A model generated the notes under the pieces. It was not told the origin of the DNA. It worked only from the letters and a program-made list of their open reading frames with translations, and did not search any database. Shown here in pieces: positions 52,347 to 62,211 of a DNA stretch of 64,000 nucleotides (its first letter is position 1; each line of letters starts with the position of its first letter). The position numbers and the translations under genes were made by a program. The stretch is taken from the NCBI RefSeq assembly GCF_000253255.1, contig NC_015580.1, positions 3,299,001 through 3,363,000 on the forward strand. The letters run 5' to 3'. The DNA is from Novosphingobium sp. PP1Y (GTDB lineage: Bacteria; Pseudomonadota; Alphaproteobacteria; Sphingomonadales; Sphingomonadaceae).

Positions 52347-53516
52347 ATGCCGACGATCGGATGGCAGACGCAATCGCCCGCCGACGGCATGGCCAAGCCG
52401 CTGAGCGGGGTTCGCGTGCTGGAGCTGGCCCGGATCCTGGCCGGTCCATGGTGCGGACAGCTGCTGGCCGATCTGGGCGCCGAGGTCATCAAGATCGAGC
52501 GTCCCGGCAGCGGCGATGACACTCGCCAATGGGGTCCGCCCTTCATGATGTCGGATGACGGTGAAAATTTGGGCGCTGCCTACTACCACTCGACCAACCG
52601 GGGCAAACGCTCTGTAGCGGTCGATATTGCAACGGCCCAAGGGCAGGAACTGGTCTGCGATCTTGTCCGGCAAGCCGACATCGTGATCGAGAACTACAAG
52701 GTGGGTGGCCTCGCCAAGTACGGGCTCGATCATGCTTCCTTGGCTAAGCTCAATCCACGCTTGATCACTTGCTCAATCACCGGTTTTGGCCAGACAGGGC
52801 CTTTTGCACACCGTCCCGGCTACGATTATATCGCCCAGGCCATGGGCGGCCTGATGTCGATGACCGGCGAGCCGCAGCGCGAACCGCAGAAAGCCGGAAT
52901 CGCCGCAGCCGACCTGTTCACCGGGCTCTACAGCACGGTCGCGATCCTCGCCGCGCTCAACCGGCGGCGTGACACCGGATTGGGTTCCCATATCGACATG
53001 GCTCTGCTCGACACCATGGTCAGCGTCATGGCCAACCAGGCGCTCAACTGGATGACATCGGGCGTCGTGCCGCGCCGTGTCGGCAATGGCCATGCCAATC
53101 TCGTGCCCTACCAGGCCTTTCCAACGCGCGATGGCGAACTGATCATCGCGGCGGGCAACGATGGCCAGTTCGCCAGCTTGTGCCGGGTGCTCGATACCCC
53201 GCTGGATCGGGACGAGCGCTTCGCCACCAACCCGCAGCGCATCCGCAACCGGGTGGAATTGATCGCCCTGCTGGAAGACCTGACCATGACATGGAATCGG
53301 GAAGACCTGGCCGAGCGGCTGGAGACTGCCGGGGTCCCCGCCGGCCCGATCAACGAACTCGATCAGGTCTTTGCCAACCCGCAGGTCGTTGCACGCGGCA
53401 TGGCGATCGAACGCGAGGGCCGCCCCGGCGTGGCCAGCCCGATCGTGATCGACGGGATCAGGATGGTTTCCGACAAGGCCGCGCCGGGCGTGCCCGAAAC
53501 CGCCGGGCCGGGCTGA
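52347..53516 (+). CDS. Family III (CaiB/BaiF) CoA-transferase
   Basis: A 389-residue CoA-transferase: VLELARILAGPWCGQLLADLGAEVIKIERP, then GYDYIAQAMGGLMSMTGEP and DMALLDTMVSVMANQ. It is distinct from the two flanking-cluster CoA-transferases. ATG 52347 is 4 bp after the aldolase stop; the homologous region begins at MAKPLSGVRV (52389), so the true start could be there. Substrate unknown. Confidence 0.87.
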   Translation: MPTIGWQTQSPADGMAKPLSGVRVLELARILAGPWCGQLLADLGAEVIKIERPGSGDDTRQWGPPFMMSDDGENLGAAYYHSTNRGKRSVAVDIATAQGQELVCDLVRQADIVIENYKVGGLAKYGLDHASLAKLNPRLITCSITGFGQTGPFAHRPGYDYIAQAMGGLMSMTGEPQREPQKAGIAAADLFTGLYSTVAILAALNRRRDTGLGSHIDMALLDTMVSVMANQALNWMTSGVVPRRVGNGHANLVPYQAFPTRDGELIIAAGNDGQFASLCRVLDTPLDRDERFATNPQRIRNRVELIALLEDLTMTWNREDLAERLETAGVPAGPINELDQVFANPQVVARGMAIEREGRPGVASPIVIDGIRMVSDKAAPGVPETAGPG

Positions 53517-53534
53517 GCCTAGGTATCCCGATCA

Positions 53535-54776
53535 TCAGCGCGAAGCCGACTGGGCACCTGCCTGCCCGAACAGCTTTCCCCGCTCGCTGAACAGGACCAG
53601 CAGCAAGGTCAGGAGGCCGACCAGGACCAGGGATTGCGCCAGCGGTCGGGGTGTGCCGTCGTAAGCCAGACCGATCAGCCCTCCCAGCCCGGCACCCAGC
53701 ACCAGTCTGAAAAACGACTGCACCGAAGCCGCAGCGCCGGCAAGGTGTCCGAACGGTTGCAAGGCGATGGCGGTAAAATTGATGAAGACCGTGATCAGCA
53801 GGCACATGTTGGCCGACATCAGCAGTACGAACTCGAGCAATGTCTCACCCGGCATGCTGGCCAGCACCAGTTGCCCGGTGGATGCCGCCAGATGGCAGAA
53901 GATCGCCACATGCCCAATTCGCCTGGCCCCATAGCACTCGACGATCGCGGAGTTGGTGAAGCTGGCAAGCGCCATCGTGGCGGCCATTGTTCCGAAGATC
54001 AGAGGGTAGGCCGATCCCGCGCCGAAGTGCTCCGCAATCAATTGCTGCGAACTGTTGATGAAGCCGAAGTGACCGCCGAAAATCAGCGCCATGCCGATCA
54101 CGTAGCCGATCGACTCCCTATTGGTCAGCACCAGCCCGACATTGCCAAGCAGATCACGCGAACGGCCCGCGCGGCGCCGTTCGGGCGGCAGGGTTTCCTC
54201 AAGGCGGAAGAAATACCACCCCATGCCGCCCAGAGCCAGGACCGCGATGACGACGAAGATGGCCCGCCAGCCCGCCAGCTCAAGCAATACGAAACCCAGA
54301 CTGGGGGCGAAAGTTGGCACAGCCATGAACAGCATCGCAACCGTCGCTTGCAGTTTTGCCATCCCCGCTCCTTCGAAGCGATCGCGGATGATGGCCAGCG
54401 GCAGCACGGTCAGTCCGGACGACGCTACGCCCAGCAGCCCGCGAAGAACTAGGAGCAGATGGAAATCGCGCACGAACGCCGAGACGAAATTGATGACGAC
54501 AAACATGGCCATGAAGGAAAGAAGGACGGGCTTGCGTCCGTAACGATCCGAGATGGTCCCGGGCAGTAACGCACTGAACCCCGAGCTGACCAGGAAAACA
54601 CTTATCAAGAGTTGGCGCTGGTTAGGTTCCCCGGCCTGCAGGTCGATCGAAATGATCCCCAGAGCAGGCAGAAGGGCGGTAAAGGCAAGCGACTGCAACG
54701 CCTGTATCATCGCCATCATGGCAATGAATTCGCGTCGACCGATCACTTTTCCAGGATAAGCGGCTTCAGGAGGCAT
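53535..54776 (-). CDS. MFS transporter, DHA1/Bcr-CflA-like
   Basis: A 413-residue membrane protein with about 12 hydrophobic segments. The family A motif is visible as GTISDRYGRKPVLL after the second segment, and PERRRAGRS marks the central loop. It resembles multidrug or aromatic-compound exporters of the Bcr/CflA group. It is convergent with the CoA-transferase (18-bp gap) and shares its upstream region with nothing else on the plus strand. Confidence 0.85.
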   Translation of the reverse strand: MPPEAAYPGKVIGRREFIAMMAMIQALQSLAFTALLPALGIISIDLQAGEPNQRQLLISVFLVSSGFSALLPGTISDRYGRKPVLLSFMAMFVVINFVSAFVRDFHLLLVLRGLLGVASSGLTVLPLAIIRDRFEGAGMAKLQATVAMLFMAVPTFAPSLGFVLLELAGWRAIFVVIAVLALGGMGWYFFRLEETLPPERRRAGRSRDLLGNVGLVLTNRESIGYVIGMALIFGGHFGFINSSQQLIAEHFGAGSAYPLIFGTMAATMALASFTNSAIVECYGARRIGHVAIFCHLAASTGQLVLASMPGETLLEFVLLMSANMCLLITVFINFTAIALQPFGHLAGAAASVQSFFRLVLGAGLGGLIGLAYDGTPRPLAQSLVLVGLLTLLLVLFSERGKLFGQAGAQSASR

Positions 54777-55013
54777 CGTTTACTCTACAGATGGGTGCCG
54801 ACGCCTTTTTTCGCTCACTAAGGCTGCGTCATGCCTTTGCCTATAAACCAGCTAAACATTTGACAACTCAGCCAACATCCCACCCGGCATCGAGAGGTGC
54901 TCCCCTTATTATGGGCACGCAAATCAACGCTCTCGGATCAATTATCGAGCCGCAGATCAGATTCCATGTGCATAGCATATAATACAATTAATTGCATCAG
55001 ATAGAACGGCAGA
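54777..55013. promoter_or_regulatory. AT-rich region between IclR and MFS genes
   Basis: A 237-bp gap with no gene. It is AT-richer than its surroundings and contains TACAA-TTAA-TTGCA at 54983-54996, one base off the palindromic operator form, plus GTGCATAGCATATAATAC just before it. It lies downstream of the IclR stop and upstream of the MFS start. Confidence 0.5.
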
Positions 55014-55832
55014 TCAAGTCTTGCCAGACCAGCCGATCGCAATGCTCGCTTCCCGCCCTTGCTGGATAATTCGCTCGATCCTGGCCTTGCTGAAAAAGGG
55101 CTTGTCCTGGGAACGTGCCAGAATGCTCATCGTCGCCACAAGGTTGCCTTGCGAATCCAGGACAGGCACCGAGACTGCGGAAAGACCCGGAACAACGCTT
55201 CCATAGGTTCTCGCAAGACCTTGCTTTCGGGCCTCTTCAACCTGTTTGGCGAGTTCCTCATCGTCAACGACGATTCCCTCCTCTCTTTCTCGTGCGACCC
55301 TTTCGGCCGTTTGTTCTTTCGGGCAAAAGGCGAGGAAAAGGGTACCCGTCGATGAACCTTGCAACGGCAAGTTCGAGCCGACATGCATCGAGGTGAACAA
55401 AGGTATGCCGCCATCGATCCAGCGAATTACGGTGGGCCCGTAATCGCCCCACACACTCAGCAACCCGGTGGTCTTGAGTTCACTGAGTAGTCTTTCAAGA
55501 TGCTCGGTTGCAATGCGCAAGGGATCCATTCGGGCCATCGCGGCAAGGCCAAGGCGCACAGCAAGCTGGCCCAGAGCGTATTGTCCGCGTTCGGGATTCT
55601 GTTCAACCATCCCGGTATTGACAAAGGCCAACAGGTAGCGGTGTGCCTGACTGCGCGACAGCCCGGAATTGTCGGCAACTTCCCTGAGGAAGGACTCGCC
55701 TCGGTCTGCCTTCAACAAGGCAAGCAGCACCCTTGCGCCGATCTCGACTGATTGAATCGACTTTCGCTGACTCTCACCATCCTTGGCTTCGATGTCTCTT
55801 AGGGCCGCGATTGCATCTCTTCCGTAGTTCAT
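55014..55832 (-). CDS. IclR-family transcriptional regulator, central copy
   Basis: A 272-residue IclR protein, different from the two flanking-cluster regulators. The winged helix spans about residues 35-75 (ESFLREVADNSGLSRSQAHRYLLAFVNTGMV) and the effector domain ends with ARIERIIQQGREASIAIG. ATG 55832 was chosen over TTG 55847. As the only regulator inside the island proper, it is the best candidate to bind the repeated TGCAA-N4-TTGCA sites (inference). Confidence 0.88.
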   Translation of the reverse strand: MNYGRDAIAALRDIEAKDGESQRKSIQSVEIGARVLLALLKADRGESFLREVADNSGLSRSQAHRYLLAFVNTGMVEQNPERGQYALGQLAVRLGLAAMARMDPLRIATEHLERLLSELKTTGLLSVWGDYGPTVIRWIDGGIPLFTSMHVGSNLPLQGSSTGTLFLAFCPKEQTAERVAREREEGIVVDDEELAKQVEEARKQGLARTYGSVVPGLSAVSVPVLDSQGNLVATMSILARSQDKPFFSKARIERIIQQGREASIAIGWSGKT

Positions 55833-55985
55833 GGTTCCACCGTTCAATGCTGATCTCGCCTGATCGCCCTTATGCTGCCGAAGCCAATTCGGCGCGTAGT
55901 TTTCCTTCCCGGTTCAGAACCAGCGTGTGCGCAGCTAGCGACACCAGCCGTGTACATACATCGATCAGGTCTAACAAGCTTGCCG

Positions 55986-56942
55986 TCACTGTCTCGACTC
56001 AGCGACCGCCCGAACTGCGGAAACCTGCCTGAACCAAGGACGCAGAACATCGTAGGCAAAAAAGGCAAGACCGATCCAGATGCAGGCGAAGGTGAACATA
56101 TGAAGGATGCCGAAGGGTTCATGAAACAGCAACACAGCCTGCATGAACTGGAGTGTCGGTCCGATATACTGGAATTGCCCAGCCAATGCGTAAGGCATCT
56201 TTTTCGCGGCAATGCTGAAAAGCAGAAGTGGAACCGCAGTTACCACGCCAGTCAGCACCAAGAGAATGTTCTCGCAAAGAACAGCGCTGAAAAGGGGCTG
56301 GCCGTGAGACACGCCCCACCAAAGCCAGACGATCGCAAACGGGGCCATCAGCAAGGTTTCCAGGAGCAGTCCGCACAAAGGATCAAACGGCATGGTCTTG
56401 CGAATCAGTCCGGCGCAGCTGATGGTGCCGGCAAGCACCAGCGCGATCCACAGGCTGCCGCCTTGGCCAAGCGCCAGCGCGCCCACTCCGACGGCGGAGA
56501 GGCCGACGGCAACGGCCTGAAGCCGCCGCAGCCGCTCGCGCAGCACGGCCATCCCCAGCAGAACGGTAAGCAGGGGCGTGATGAAGAACCCGAGGCTGGT
56601 TTCAAGCACGAAATTGTGCTGCACTGCCCAGATGTAAAGCAGCCAGTTGGCGGCGATCATCGCTGCCGCCATGGCCAGCAGGCCGACCTGCCCCGGCCGG
56701 GTGATCGCCAGCCCGATCACGTTCCACCGCCGCGAGAGGCTGACGGTCAGCGCCAGAAGCGCAACCGACCAGACCACGCGGTGCGCCATGATCTGCCCGG
56801 GCGGCACCGCTTGCAGCAATTTCATGTAGATCGGCATGATGCCGTAGATCAGGTAAGCGACAGTTGCCAGGGCAAAGCCGATCCGCATTTGGCGTTGCGC
56901 TTCAAGATCGTCGCTGCTTTCCACCCCTATGGTCTCTGCCAT
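55986..56942 (-). CDS. RarD-like EamA-family permease
   Basis: A 318-residue protein with about ten hydrophobic helices. YGIMPIYMKLLQAVPPGQIMAHRVVWSV, NWLLYIWAVQHNFVLETSLGFFITPLL and GQFQYIGPTLQF are typical of RarD. The transported compound is unknown. ATG 56942 was chosen because the N-terminal extension upstream has no support. Two 12-bp direct repeats lie just upstream. Confidence 0.85.
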   Translation of the reverse strand: MAETIGVESSDDLEAQRQMRIGFALATVAYLIYGIMPIYMKLLQAVPPGQIMAHRVVWSVALLALTVSLSRRWNVIGLAITRPGQVGLLAMAAAMIAANWLLYIWAVQHNFVLETSLGFFITPLLTVLLGMAVLRERLRRLQAVAVGLSAVGVGALALGQGGSLWIALVLAGTISCAGLIRKTMPFDPLCGLLLETLLMAPFAIVWLWWGVSHGQPLFSAVLCENILLVLTGVVTAVPLLLFSIAAKKMPYALAGQFQYIGPTLQFMQAVLLFHEPFGILHMFTFACIWIGLAFFAYDVLRPWFRQVSAVRAVAESRQ

Positions 56943-56966
56943 TCCTTCCGGCCCGCAATCCTGCGC

Positions 56967-56995
56967 GTGCACGAAACGTTCATGTGCACGAAACG
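56967..56995. repeat. Two 12-bp direct repeats upstream of the RarD-like gene
   Basis: GTGCACGAAACG occurs at 56967-56978 and 56984-56995, a 17-bp period, 25-53 bp upstream of the permease start. Possibly an operator or just a small duplication. Confidence 0.6.
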
Positions 56996-57156
56996 ATCAA
57001 GGAGCCTTGCTTCCCTACCCGCCCCCTCGTTGCACTATTGGGAATGGGTTTTCAATTGCAGAAGTCAGCCAGTGTTCCGTTTCCGGGCCGTCTGGCTAGC
57101 GGTTGACCGGCGCCGCTGTGCCGGAAAGGCCCTGCACGCCGCCATCCGGCAGGCGT

Positions 57157-58011
57157 TCAGGCCTTGTGATCGATGACGCATCGCCCGGCATTGATCACCG
57201 TGACGCCGCGTTCGGCCACGCGCGCCTGGAAGGCGCCGCAATCCCAGATTTCAACGCTTATGGTTTCGCCTGGATATACGATGTCGCTGAACCGCAGGCT
57301 GAAGCCGGTCAGCCTGGTTTCGTCATAGTCGGCGAGCGTTCGCAGCAGGGCGTGGCAGACCAGCCCTGCCGTGCAAAGCCCGTGCAGGATGGGGCGCTCA
57401 AGCGCTGCGCGCACTGCTGCCGCCGGGTCCAGGTGAATCTGGTTGGTGTCGCCGTTGAGGCTGTAGAACAGCGCCTGTTCGGGCCGGGTTGCCAGTTCGG
57501 CCACGTGATCGGGTGCGCGGTCCGGCATCGCGATCCTGTCCTGCGCAGGGTTGTCTCCCCCGAAGCCCCCTGCACCGCGCAGGAAAGTGGATCGTTCCAG
57601 CCGCGCAAACGGGCGCTCCATCCCGTCAAACAGCATGGTTTCGGTGATCATGAAGGCCCCCCGGCCGGGCCCCTTGTCGATCAGGCCGGTAATCCGGCTG
57701 CGGCTGGTGACGATGCCCTCACCCGGTATCGGCGCGAGCAGATCGAAGCGCTGCTCGGCATGCAGGACGCTGGCCGGATCGACGCCCGTGGCCGGATCGG
57801 CCAGCCAGAAGCCCGGATGGGCCAAGACCAGGGCCATCGACGGCATGATCTTCTGCTTCGCCGCAAGATTGACGTAGGGCAGCTGGCGCGCATCAAGCGG
57901 GTCCTGGCCCATGCCGACGGACAGGGCATAGAACGCCACCTTGCGCGCGTCGATTTCCTGCCTTCCATCAGGAATGCGGAAGGCCATCAATCTGGATACA
58001 TCTAGCGGCAT
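57157..58011 (-). CDS. MaoC-type enoyl-CoA hydratase, right copy (intact)
   Basis: A 284-residue paralogue of 6733-7620 with FYSLNGDTNQIHLDP and LHGLCTAGLVCHAL. It ends naturally at RCVIDHKA and shows what the left copy lost to the IS630 insertion. ATG 58011 (MPLDVSRL) matches the left start; ATG 58041 is an alternative. It is the last gene of the minus-strand run IclR, dehydrogenase B, hydratase. Confidence 0.87.
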   Translation of the reverse strand: MPLDVSRLMAFRIPDGRQEIDARKVAFYALSVGMGQDPLDARQLPYVNLAAKQKIMPSMALVLAHPGFWLADPATGVDPASVLHAEQRFDLLAPIPGEGIVTSRSRITGLIDKGPGRGAFMITETMLFDGMERPFARLERSTFLRGAGGFGGDNPAQDRIAMPDRAPDHVAELATRPEQALFYSLNGDTNQIHLDPAAAVRAALERPILHGLCTAGLVCHALLRTLADYDETRLTGFSLRFSDIVYPGETISVEIWDCGAFQARVAERGVTVINAGRCVIDHKA

Positions 58012-58054
58012 ATCATCCAGCCCCTTGAAATGATGGTTCATGTGATCGGGCGCC

Positions 58055-59230
58055 TCAGAACGACTTGGGCAGCCCCAGCACATGGGTCGCCACATGGCTG
58101 AGGATGAGATTGGTCGAAATCGGCGCGACCTGATAGAGGCGGGTTTCGCGGAACTTGCGCTCGATGTCGTATTCCTCAGCAAAACCGAAGCCGCCGTGCG
58201 TCTGAAGGCACATGTCCGCCGCAAACCATGAAGCCTCCGAAGCGACCAGCTTGGCCATGTTGGCCTCGGTCCCGCAAGGATCTCCCGCTTCGAACCTGGA
58301 GACGGCACGATCAACTATCAGCGCTGCTGATGTTGCCTGCACGTATGCCCGGGCGATGGGAAACTGCACGCCCTGGTTCTGGCCGATAGGCCGGCCGAAA
58401 ACGCGGCGCTCCCTGGCATAGGCGCTGGCCCGATCAATGAAGAAGAGCGCATCGCCGACGCATTCCGACGCGATCAGGATGCGTTCGGCGTTCATGCCGT
58501 CAAGGATGTAGCGAAAACCGCGGCCTTCCTCGCCGATCCGGTTCCCGGCAGGGACCCGCAGGTCGTCAAAGAACAGTTCGGTCGTCGCATGGTTGAGCAT
58601 GGTGCGGATCGGACGGATCGTCAGGCCATGGCCGACGGCTTCCCGCAAATCGACGATCAAGACGCTCATGCCGTCAGAGGTGCGCTGGACCTGATCCCGC
58701 GGCGTCGTGCGGCACAGCAGGAGCATCAGATCGGAATGTTCGGCCCGGCTGATCCAGATTTTCTGGCCGTTGACCACGTAATCGTCGCCCTCCCGCCGCG
58801 CCGTGGTGGTGATGCGGGTGGTATCCGTCCCGGCTCCGGGCTCGGTCACGCCAAAGGCCTGGAGACGCAGTGTGCCGCTGGCGATGCCCGGCAGGTAGCG
58901 CGCCTTCTGTTCCGGTGACCCGTGACGCAGGAGTGTGCCCATAGTATACATCTGGGCATGGCACGCACCGCCATTGCAACCGGTGCGGTGAATCTCCTCA
59001 AGAATTGCCGTCGCCGCGCCAAGCCCCAGGCCCGAACCGCCGAATTCTTCGGGAATGAGGACGGACAGGAAACCCGCCTCGGTCAGCGCCTGGACAAAAG
59101 CGGCGGGATAGCTTCGATCCCGGTCAAGTTCCTGCCAATAAAGTGAGGGAAAATTTGCGCAAAGCCTGCGCACTGCTTCGCGGATTTCGGCAAAGCTCTC
59201 TTCTTCGTGCATGGCTGGCTTGACCCTCAT
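58055..59230 (-). CDS. Acyl-CoA dehydrogenase B, right copy
   Basis: A 391-residue acyl-CoA dehydrogenase with GVTEPGAGTDTTRI and HGGFGFAEEYDIERKF. Like its left paralogue it has RLYQVAPISTN in place of the YEGT glutamate, so this is a fixed property of the pair and not a mutation. ATG 59230 preserves the KPAMHEE N-terminus shared with the left copy. It starts 10 bp after the IclR stop. Confidence 0.87.
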   Translation of the reverse strand: MRVKPAMHEEESFAEIREAVRRLCANFPSLYWQELDRDRSYPAAFVQALTEAGFLSVLIPEEFGGSGLGLGAATAILEEIHRTGCNGGACHAQMYTMGTLLRHGSPEQKARYLPGIASGTLRLQAFGVTEPGAGTDTTRITTTARREGDDYVVNGQKIWISRAEHSDLMLLLCRTTPRDQVQRTSDGMSVLIVDLREAVGHGLTIRPIRTMLNHATTELFFDDLRVPAGNRIGEEGRGFRYILDGMNAERILIASECVGDALFFIDRASAYARERRVFGRPIGQNQGVQFPIARAYVQATSAALIVDRAVSRFEAGDPCGTEANMAKLVASEASWFAADMCLQTHGGFGFAEEYDIERKFRETRLYQVAPISTNLILSHVATHVLGLPKSF

Positions 59231-59240
59231 GAAGCCCGAA

Positions 59241-59990
59241 TCAGGGCGTTTCGGCAGCTTCGATCGTCGCAGCGATCCGGCAAAGACCTGTTCCGAGTTG
59301 GTGCATCTCCGCCGCGTCGCGCATCCCTTCAAAGACGGAGGCCGACACGCAGTATGAACCTGATTTCACGGCAAGAAAGCAGGCAACGGAGGCAACGCCG
59401 GCGAAGGCAAACCCTTGGTCAGCGGCAAAGCCATCGCGCCGGGCCTGATCCACTTGCGCGGCAAAATCCGCGAAATCCAGCGGGCGCGCCCAGCGGCAGT
59501 CGGTAAACCTGTTCTGCAGTTCAGTCCTGTCGATGTCCTGGCCCACAGCAAGGGCTCTGCCAACGGAACCGGCCCCCAAGGGCTGGCGCTGCCCCAAGGC
59601 GAGCAGGATGCGGGTGGGCGAATCATTTTCGCCCAGCGCAATCAGTTCAACGCGATTGGGGCTGCTCATGCGCCAAAGACCGACCGTCGCCTTCTGCTGC
59701 CTCGCGAACCGGCAAAGCAGAGCTTGCACACGGGATACGAATTGCGCCTGACGATCCTCTGCCAGACCACGACAGGAAACCCAGGCTTCGGAAAGCGAAT
59801 AGCGCTTGCCCTCATCCTGCCGGACCGCCCCCTCGCACACCAGGGTCTTGAGGAGGTTGAGGCAGCTGGAAGGACTGAGACCGAGTGACCGTGCGACCTG
59901 GGCCAGAGTCAGCGCCTCGCTCCGAACCGACAACAGGCGCAGGATTGCGATCGCATGGGAAACTGAACGAACTGGGCCGACCATATTCAT
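59241..59990 (-). CDS. IclR-family transcriptional regulator, right copy
   Basis: A 249-residue IclR protein, paralogue of 4701-5444 (HTH LAQVARSLGLSPSSCLNLLKTL, then NDSPTRILLALGQRQPLGAGS in both). ATG 59990 or 59984. Divergent from the right SDR. It is GC-richer than the left copy. The two regulators might cross-regulate both clusters. Confidence 0.88.
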   Translation of the reverse strand: MNMVGPVRSVSHAIAILRLLSVRSEALTLAQVARSLGLSPSSCLNLLKTLVCEGAVRQDEGKRYSLSEAWVSCRGLAEDRQAQFVSRVQALLCRFARQQKATVGLWRMSSPNRVELIALGENDSPTRILLALGQRQPLGAGSVGRALAVGQDIDRTELQNRFTDCRWARPLDFADFAAQVDQARRDGFAADQGFAFAGVASVACFLAVKSGSYCVSASVFEGMRDAAEMHQLGTGLCRIAATIEAAETP

Positions 59991-60083
59991 TAGATAAAAT
60001 TCCTAAGTGTGAATTACAATGCAGAATATTGAATTTTCCGCGCAAGATTGTAATGCGACTGCTTTCATAGAGGACTTCGAATC
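59991..60083. promoter_or_regulatory. Divergent promoter region, right SDR/IclR
   Basis: A 93-bp AT-rich gap with the inverted pair ATTACAAT (60013-60020) and ATTGTAAT (60047-60054). It corresponds in position to 4599-4700, although the sequences have diverged; both contain CAATGCA on the SDR-coding strand. Confidence 0.45.
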
Positions 60084-60998
60084 ATGGACATGCTCAAAGG
60101 CAAGGTGATCGCCGTGACCGGGGCTGGCCGGGGCGTGGGCCGCGAGATCGCGCTGCTTTGCGCGCGCCACGGGGCGGCGGTGGTGGTCAACGATCCTGGA
60201 GTCAGCGGCGAGGGCGACGGCGAGGATGCAGGGCCTGCCCTCCAGACCGCCCGGGAAATCGTCGCCGCGGGCGGACAGGCCCATGCCAACCTTGCCAGCG
60301 TCACCGCTCCGCAAGGCGCGGCATCGATCATCGACGACGCCGTGCAGCAGTTCGGCAGAATCGATGCCGTGGTCAACAATGCCGGCATTCTGCGAGACAC
60401 GATCTGGCACAAGATGAGCCATGAGGACTGGCGCGCGGTCATCGACGTTCATCTCAACGGCTGCTTCAACGTGTCGAAGGCGGCGACCCCCTATTTCCGG
60501 GAACAGCGGTCGGGCAGTTTCATCCATTTCACCTCGACCTCGGGCCTGATCGGCAACATCGGCCAGGCCAATTACAGCGCGGCCAAGCTGGGCATCGTCG
60601 GCCTGTCGCAATCCATCGCACTCGATATGGCGCGGGTGGGCGTGCGCTCCAATTGCATCGCGCCCTTCGCCTGGAGCCGGATGACCTCATCGATCCCCGC
60701 CGAAACGGACGATCAGAAGCAGCGCGTCGAGCGGCTCAAAACGATGAGCGCGGACAAGATCGCGCCGCTCGTGGTCTATCTCGCCTCGGACGCGGCAAGG
60801 GATGTGACGAATCAGATATTCTCGGTTCGCAAGAATGAAATCCTCCTGTTCAGCAAACCGCGCCCAGTCCGTTCGATGACCAGGACGGAAGGCTGGACGC
60901 CGCAGGACATTGCCGATCAGCTGATTCCCGCCTTCAGGCCAAGCTTCGCGCGCGCCGACGAGGTTTCGGCCGACGTGTTCCCTTACGATCCCGTATGA
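60084..60998 (+). CDS. SDR, (R)-3-hydroxyacyl-CoA dehydrogenase-like, right copy
   Basis: A 304-residue protein, same length as the left copy: TGAGRGVGRE, NNAGILRD and YSAAK are present. It starts at MDMLKGKV. It leads the plus-strand run SDR, dehydrogenase A, CoA-transferase, thiolase. Confidence 0.87.
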   Translation: MDMLKGKVIAVTGAGRGVGREIALLCARHGAAVVVNDPGVSGEGDGEDAGPALQTAREIVAAGGQAHANLASVTAPQGAASIIDDAVQQFGRIDAVVNNAGILRDTIWHKMSHEDWRAVIDVHLNGCFNVSKAATPYFREQRSGSFIHFTSTSGLIGNIGQANYSAAKLGIVGLSQSIALDMARVGVRSNCIAPFAWSRMTSSIPAETDDQKQRVERLKTMSADKIAPLVVYLASDAARDVTNQIFSVRKNEILLFSKPRPVRSMTRTEGWTPQDIADQLIPAFRPSFARADEVSADVFPYDPV

Positions 60999-61029
60999 TT
61001 ACCGCTCCCCGCTGAAATTGAGGTGCACT

Positions 61030-62205
61030 ATGCGCAATACCGGAATGGATGACGACGTTTTCGATCAATTCGTGGAGCAGGTGCACCGCTATGTTCGCGA
61101 ACGGCTCATTCCGATCGAGAAGGATGTCATCGAGAACGATGCCGTCCCCGAGGAAATCGTGCAGGAGATGCGCGACATGGGCCTGTTCGGCCTGACCGTT
61201 CCCGAGGAATTCGGCGGCGCGGGGATGAACATCGATCAGTATGCGCGCACCATTCATGCCCTGTCCTATGCCATGCCGGCCTTCCGCTCGCTGGTCTCGA
61301 TCAACATCGGCATGGTCTGTTCGGCCTTCAAGAACGGCGGAACCGAGGCGCAGAAGGCCCAGTGGCTGCCGCGCATCGCAGCGGGGGAAATCGCCTCGTT
61401 CGGCCTGACCGAGCCGGGTTCCGGTTCGGATTCTGCCGGAATGCAGACCACCGCGGCAAAGACGGCCGATGGCTGGGTGCTCAACGGCACCAAGCGTTAC
61501 ATCACCAATGCCCCCTACGCGAAGGTTGCGGTGATCATGGCCCGCACGAGCAAGGACAACCTTCCGAAGAACGCGCATGTTTCCGCGTTCATCGTTCCCA
61601 TGGACACGCCCGGCGTTTCGGTTGGCAAGAACGACAAGAAGATGGGCCAGGCAGGCAGTTCCATCGCCGACATCATCCTTGACGACGTGCGGTTGCCCGG
61701 CGATGCCCTGCTGGGCGGCGAGCTTGGCCGGGGCTTCGTCTTTGCCATGCAGAGCCTGGACAACGGGCGGATTTCGGTGGGCGCCATGGCGACGGCGCAG
61801 GCCAGGCGCGCGCTCGATTCGGCGATCCGCTATGCCACCGAACGCAAGGCATTCGGCGAGCCGATCGCCAATTTCCAGCTGATCCAGCAGATGCTCGCGG
61901 AAAGCGAGACGGAGATCTACGCCGCCGAATGCATGATGGCCGATGTCACCGCCCGCGCCGATCGCGGCGAGAACGTGCTGCGCAAGGCGGCCGCGCTCAA
62001 GGTCTTCGCCTCGGAAATGTGCGGCCGCGTCGTCGATCGCTGCGTCCAGATCCATGGCGGCGCGGGCTATCTTGCCGAATACGATGCCGAACGCTTCTTC
62101 CGCGACGCACGCGTGTTCCGCATTTACGAAGGCACCACCCAGATCCTGCAATTGCAGATCGCCAAGCACATGCTGCGCGAATTCAACGCCGGCAGCCGGG
62201 GCTGA
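61030..62205 (+). CDS. Acyl-CoA dehydrogenase A, right copy
   Basis: A 391-residue acyl-CoA dehydrogenase, paralogue of 2479-3654: FGLTEPGSGSDSAGMQT, RIYEGTTQI with the catalytic glutamate. ATG 61030 gives the same length as the left copy; TTG 61018 is not needed. It is followed by the CoA-transferase after 6 bp. Confidence 0.92.
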   Translation: MRNTGMDDDVFDQFVEQVHRYVRERLIPIEKDVIENDAVPEEIVQEMRDMGLFGLTVPEEFGGAGMNIDQYARTIHALSYAMPAFRSLVSINIGMVCSAFKNGGTEAQKAQWLPRIAAGEIASFGLTEPGSGSDSAGMQTTAAKTADGWVLNGTKRYITNAPYAKVAVIMARTSKDNLPKNAHVSAFIVPMDTPGVSVGKNDKKMGQAGSSIADIILDDVRLPGDALLGGELGRGFVFAMQSLDNGRISVGAMATAQARRALDSAIRYATERKAFGEPIANFQLIQQMLAESETEIYAAECMMADVTARADRGENVLRKAAALKVFASEMCGRVVDRCVQIHGGAGYLAEYDAERFFRDARVFRIYEGTTQILQLQIAKHMLREFNAGSRG

Positions 62206-62211
62206 CCTGCC

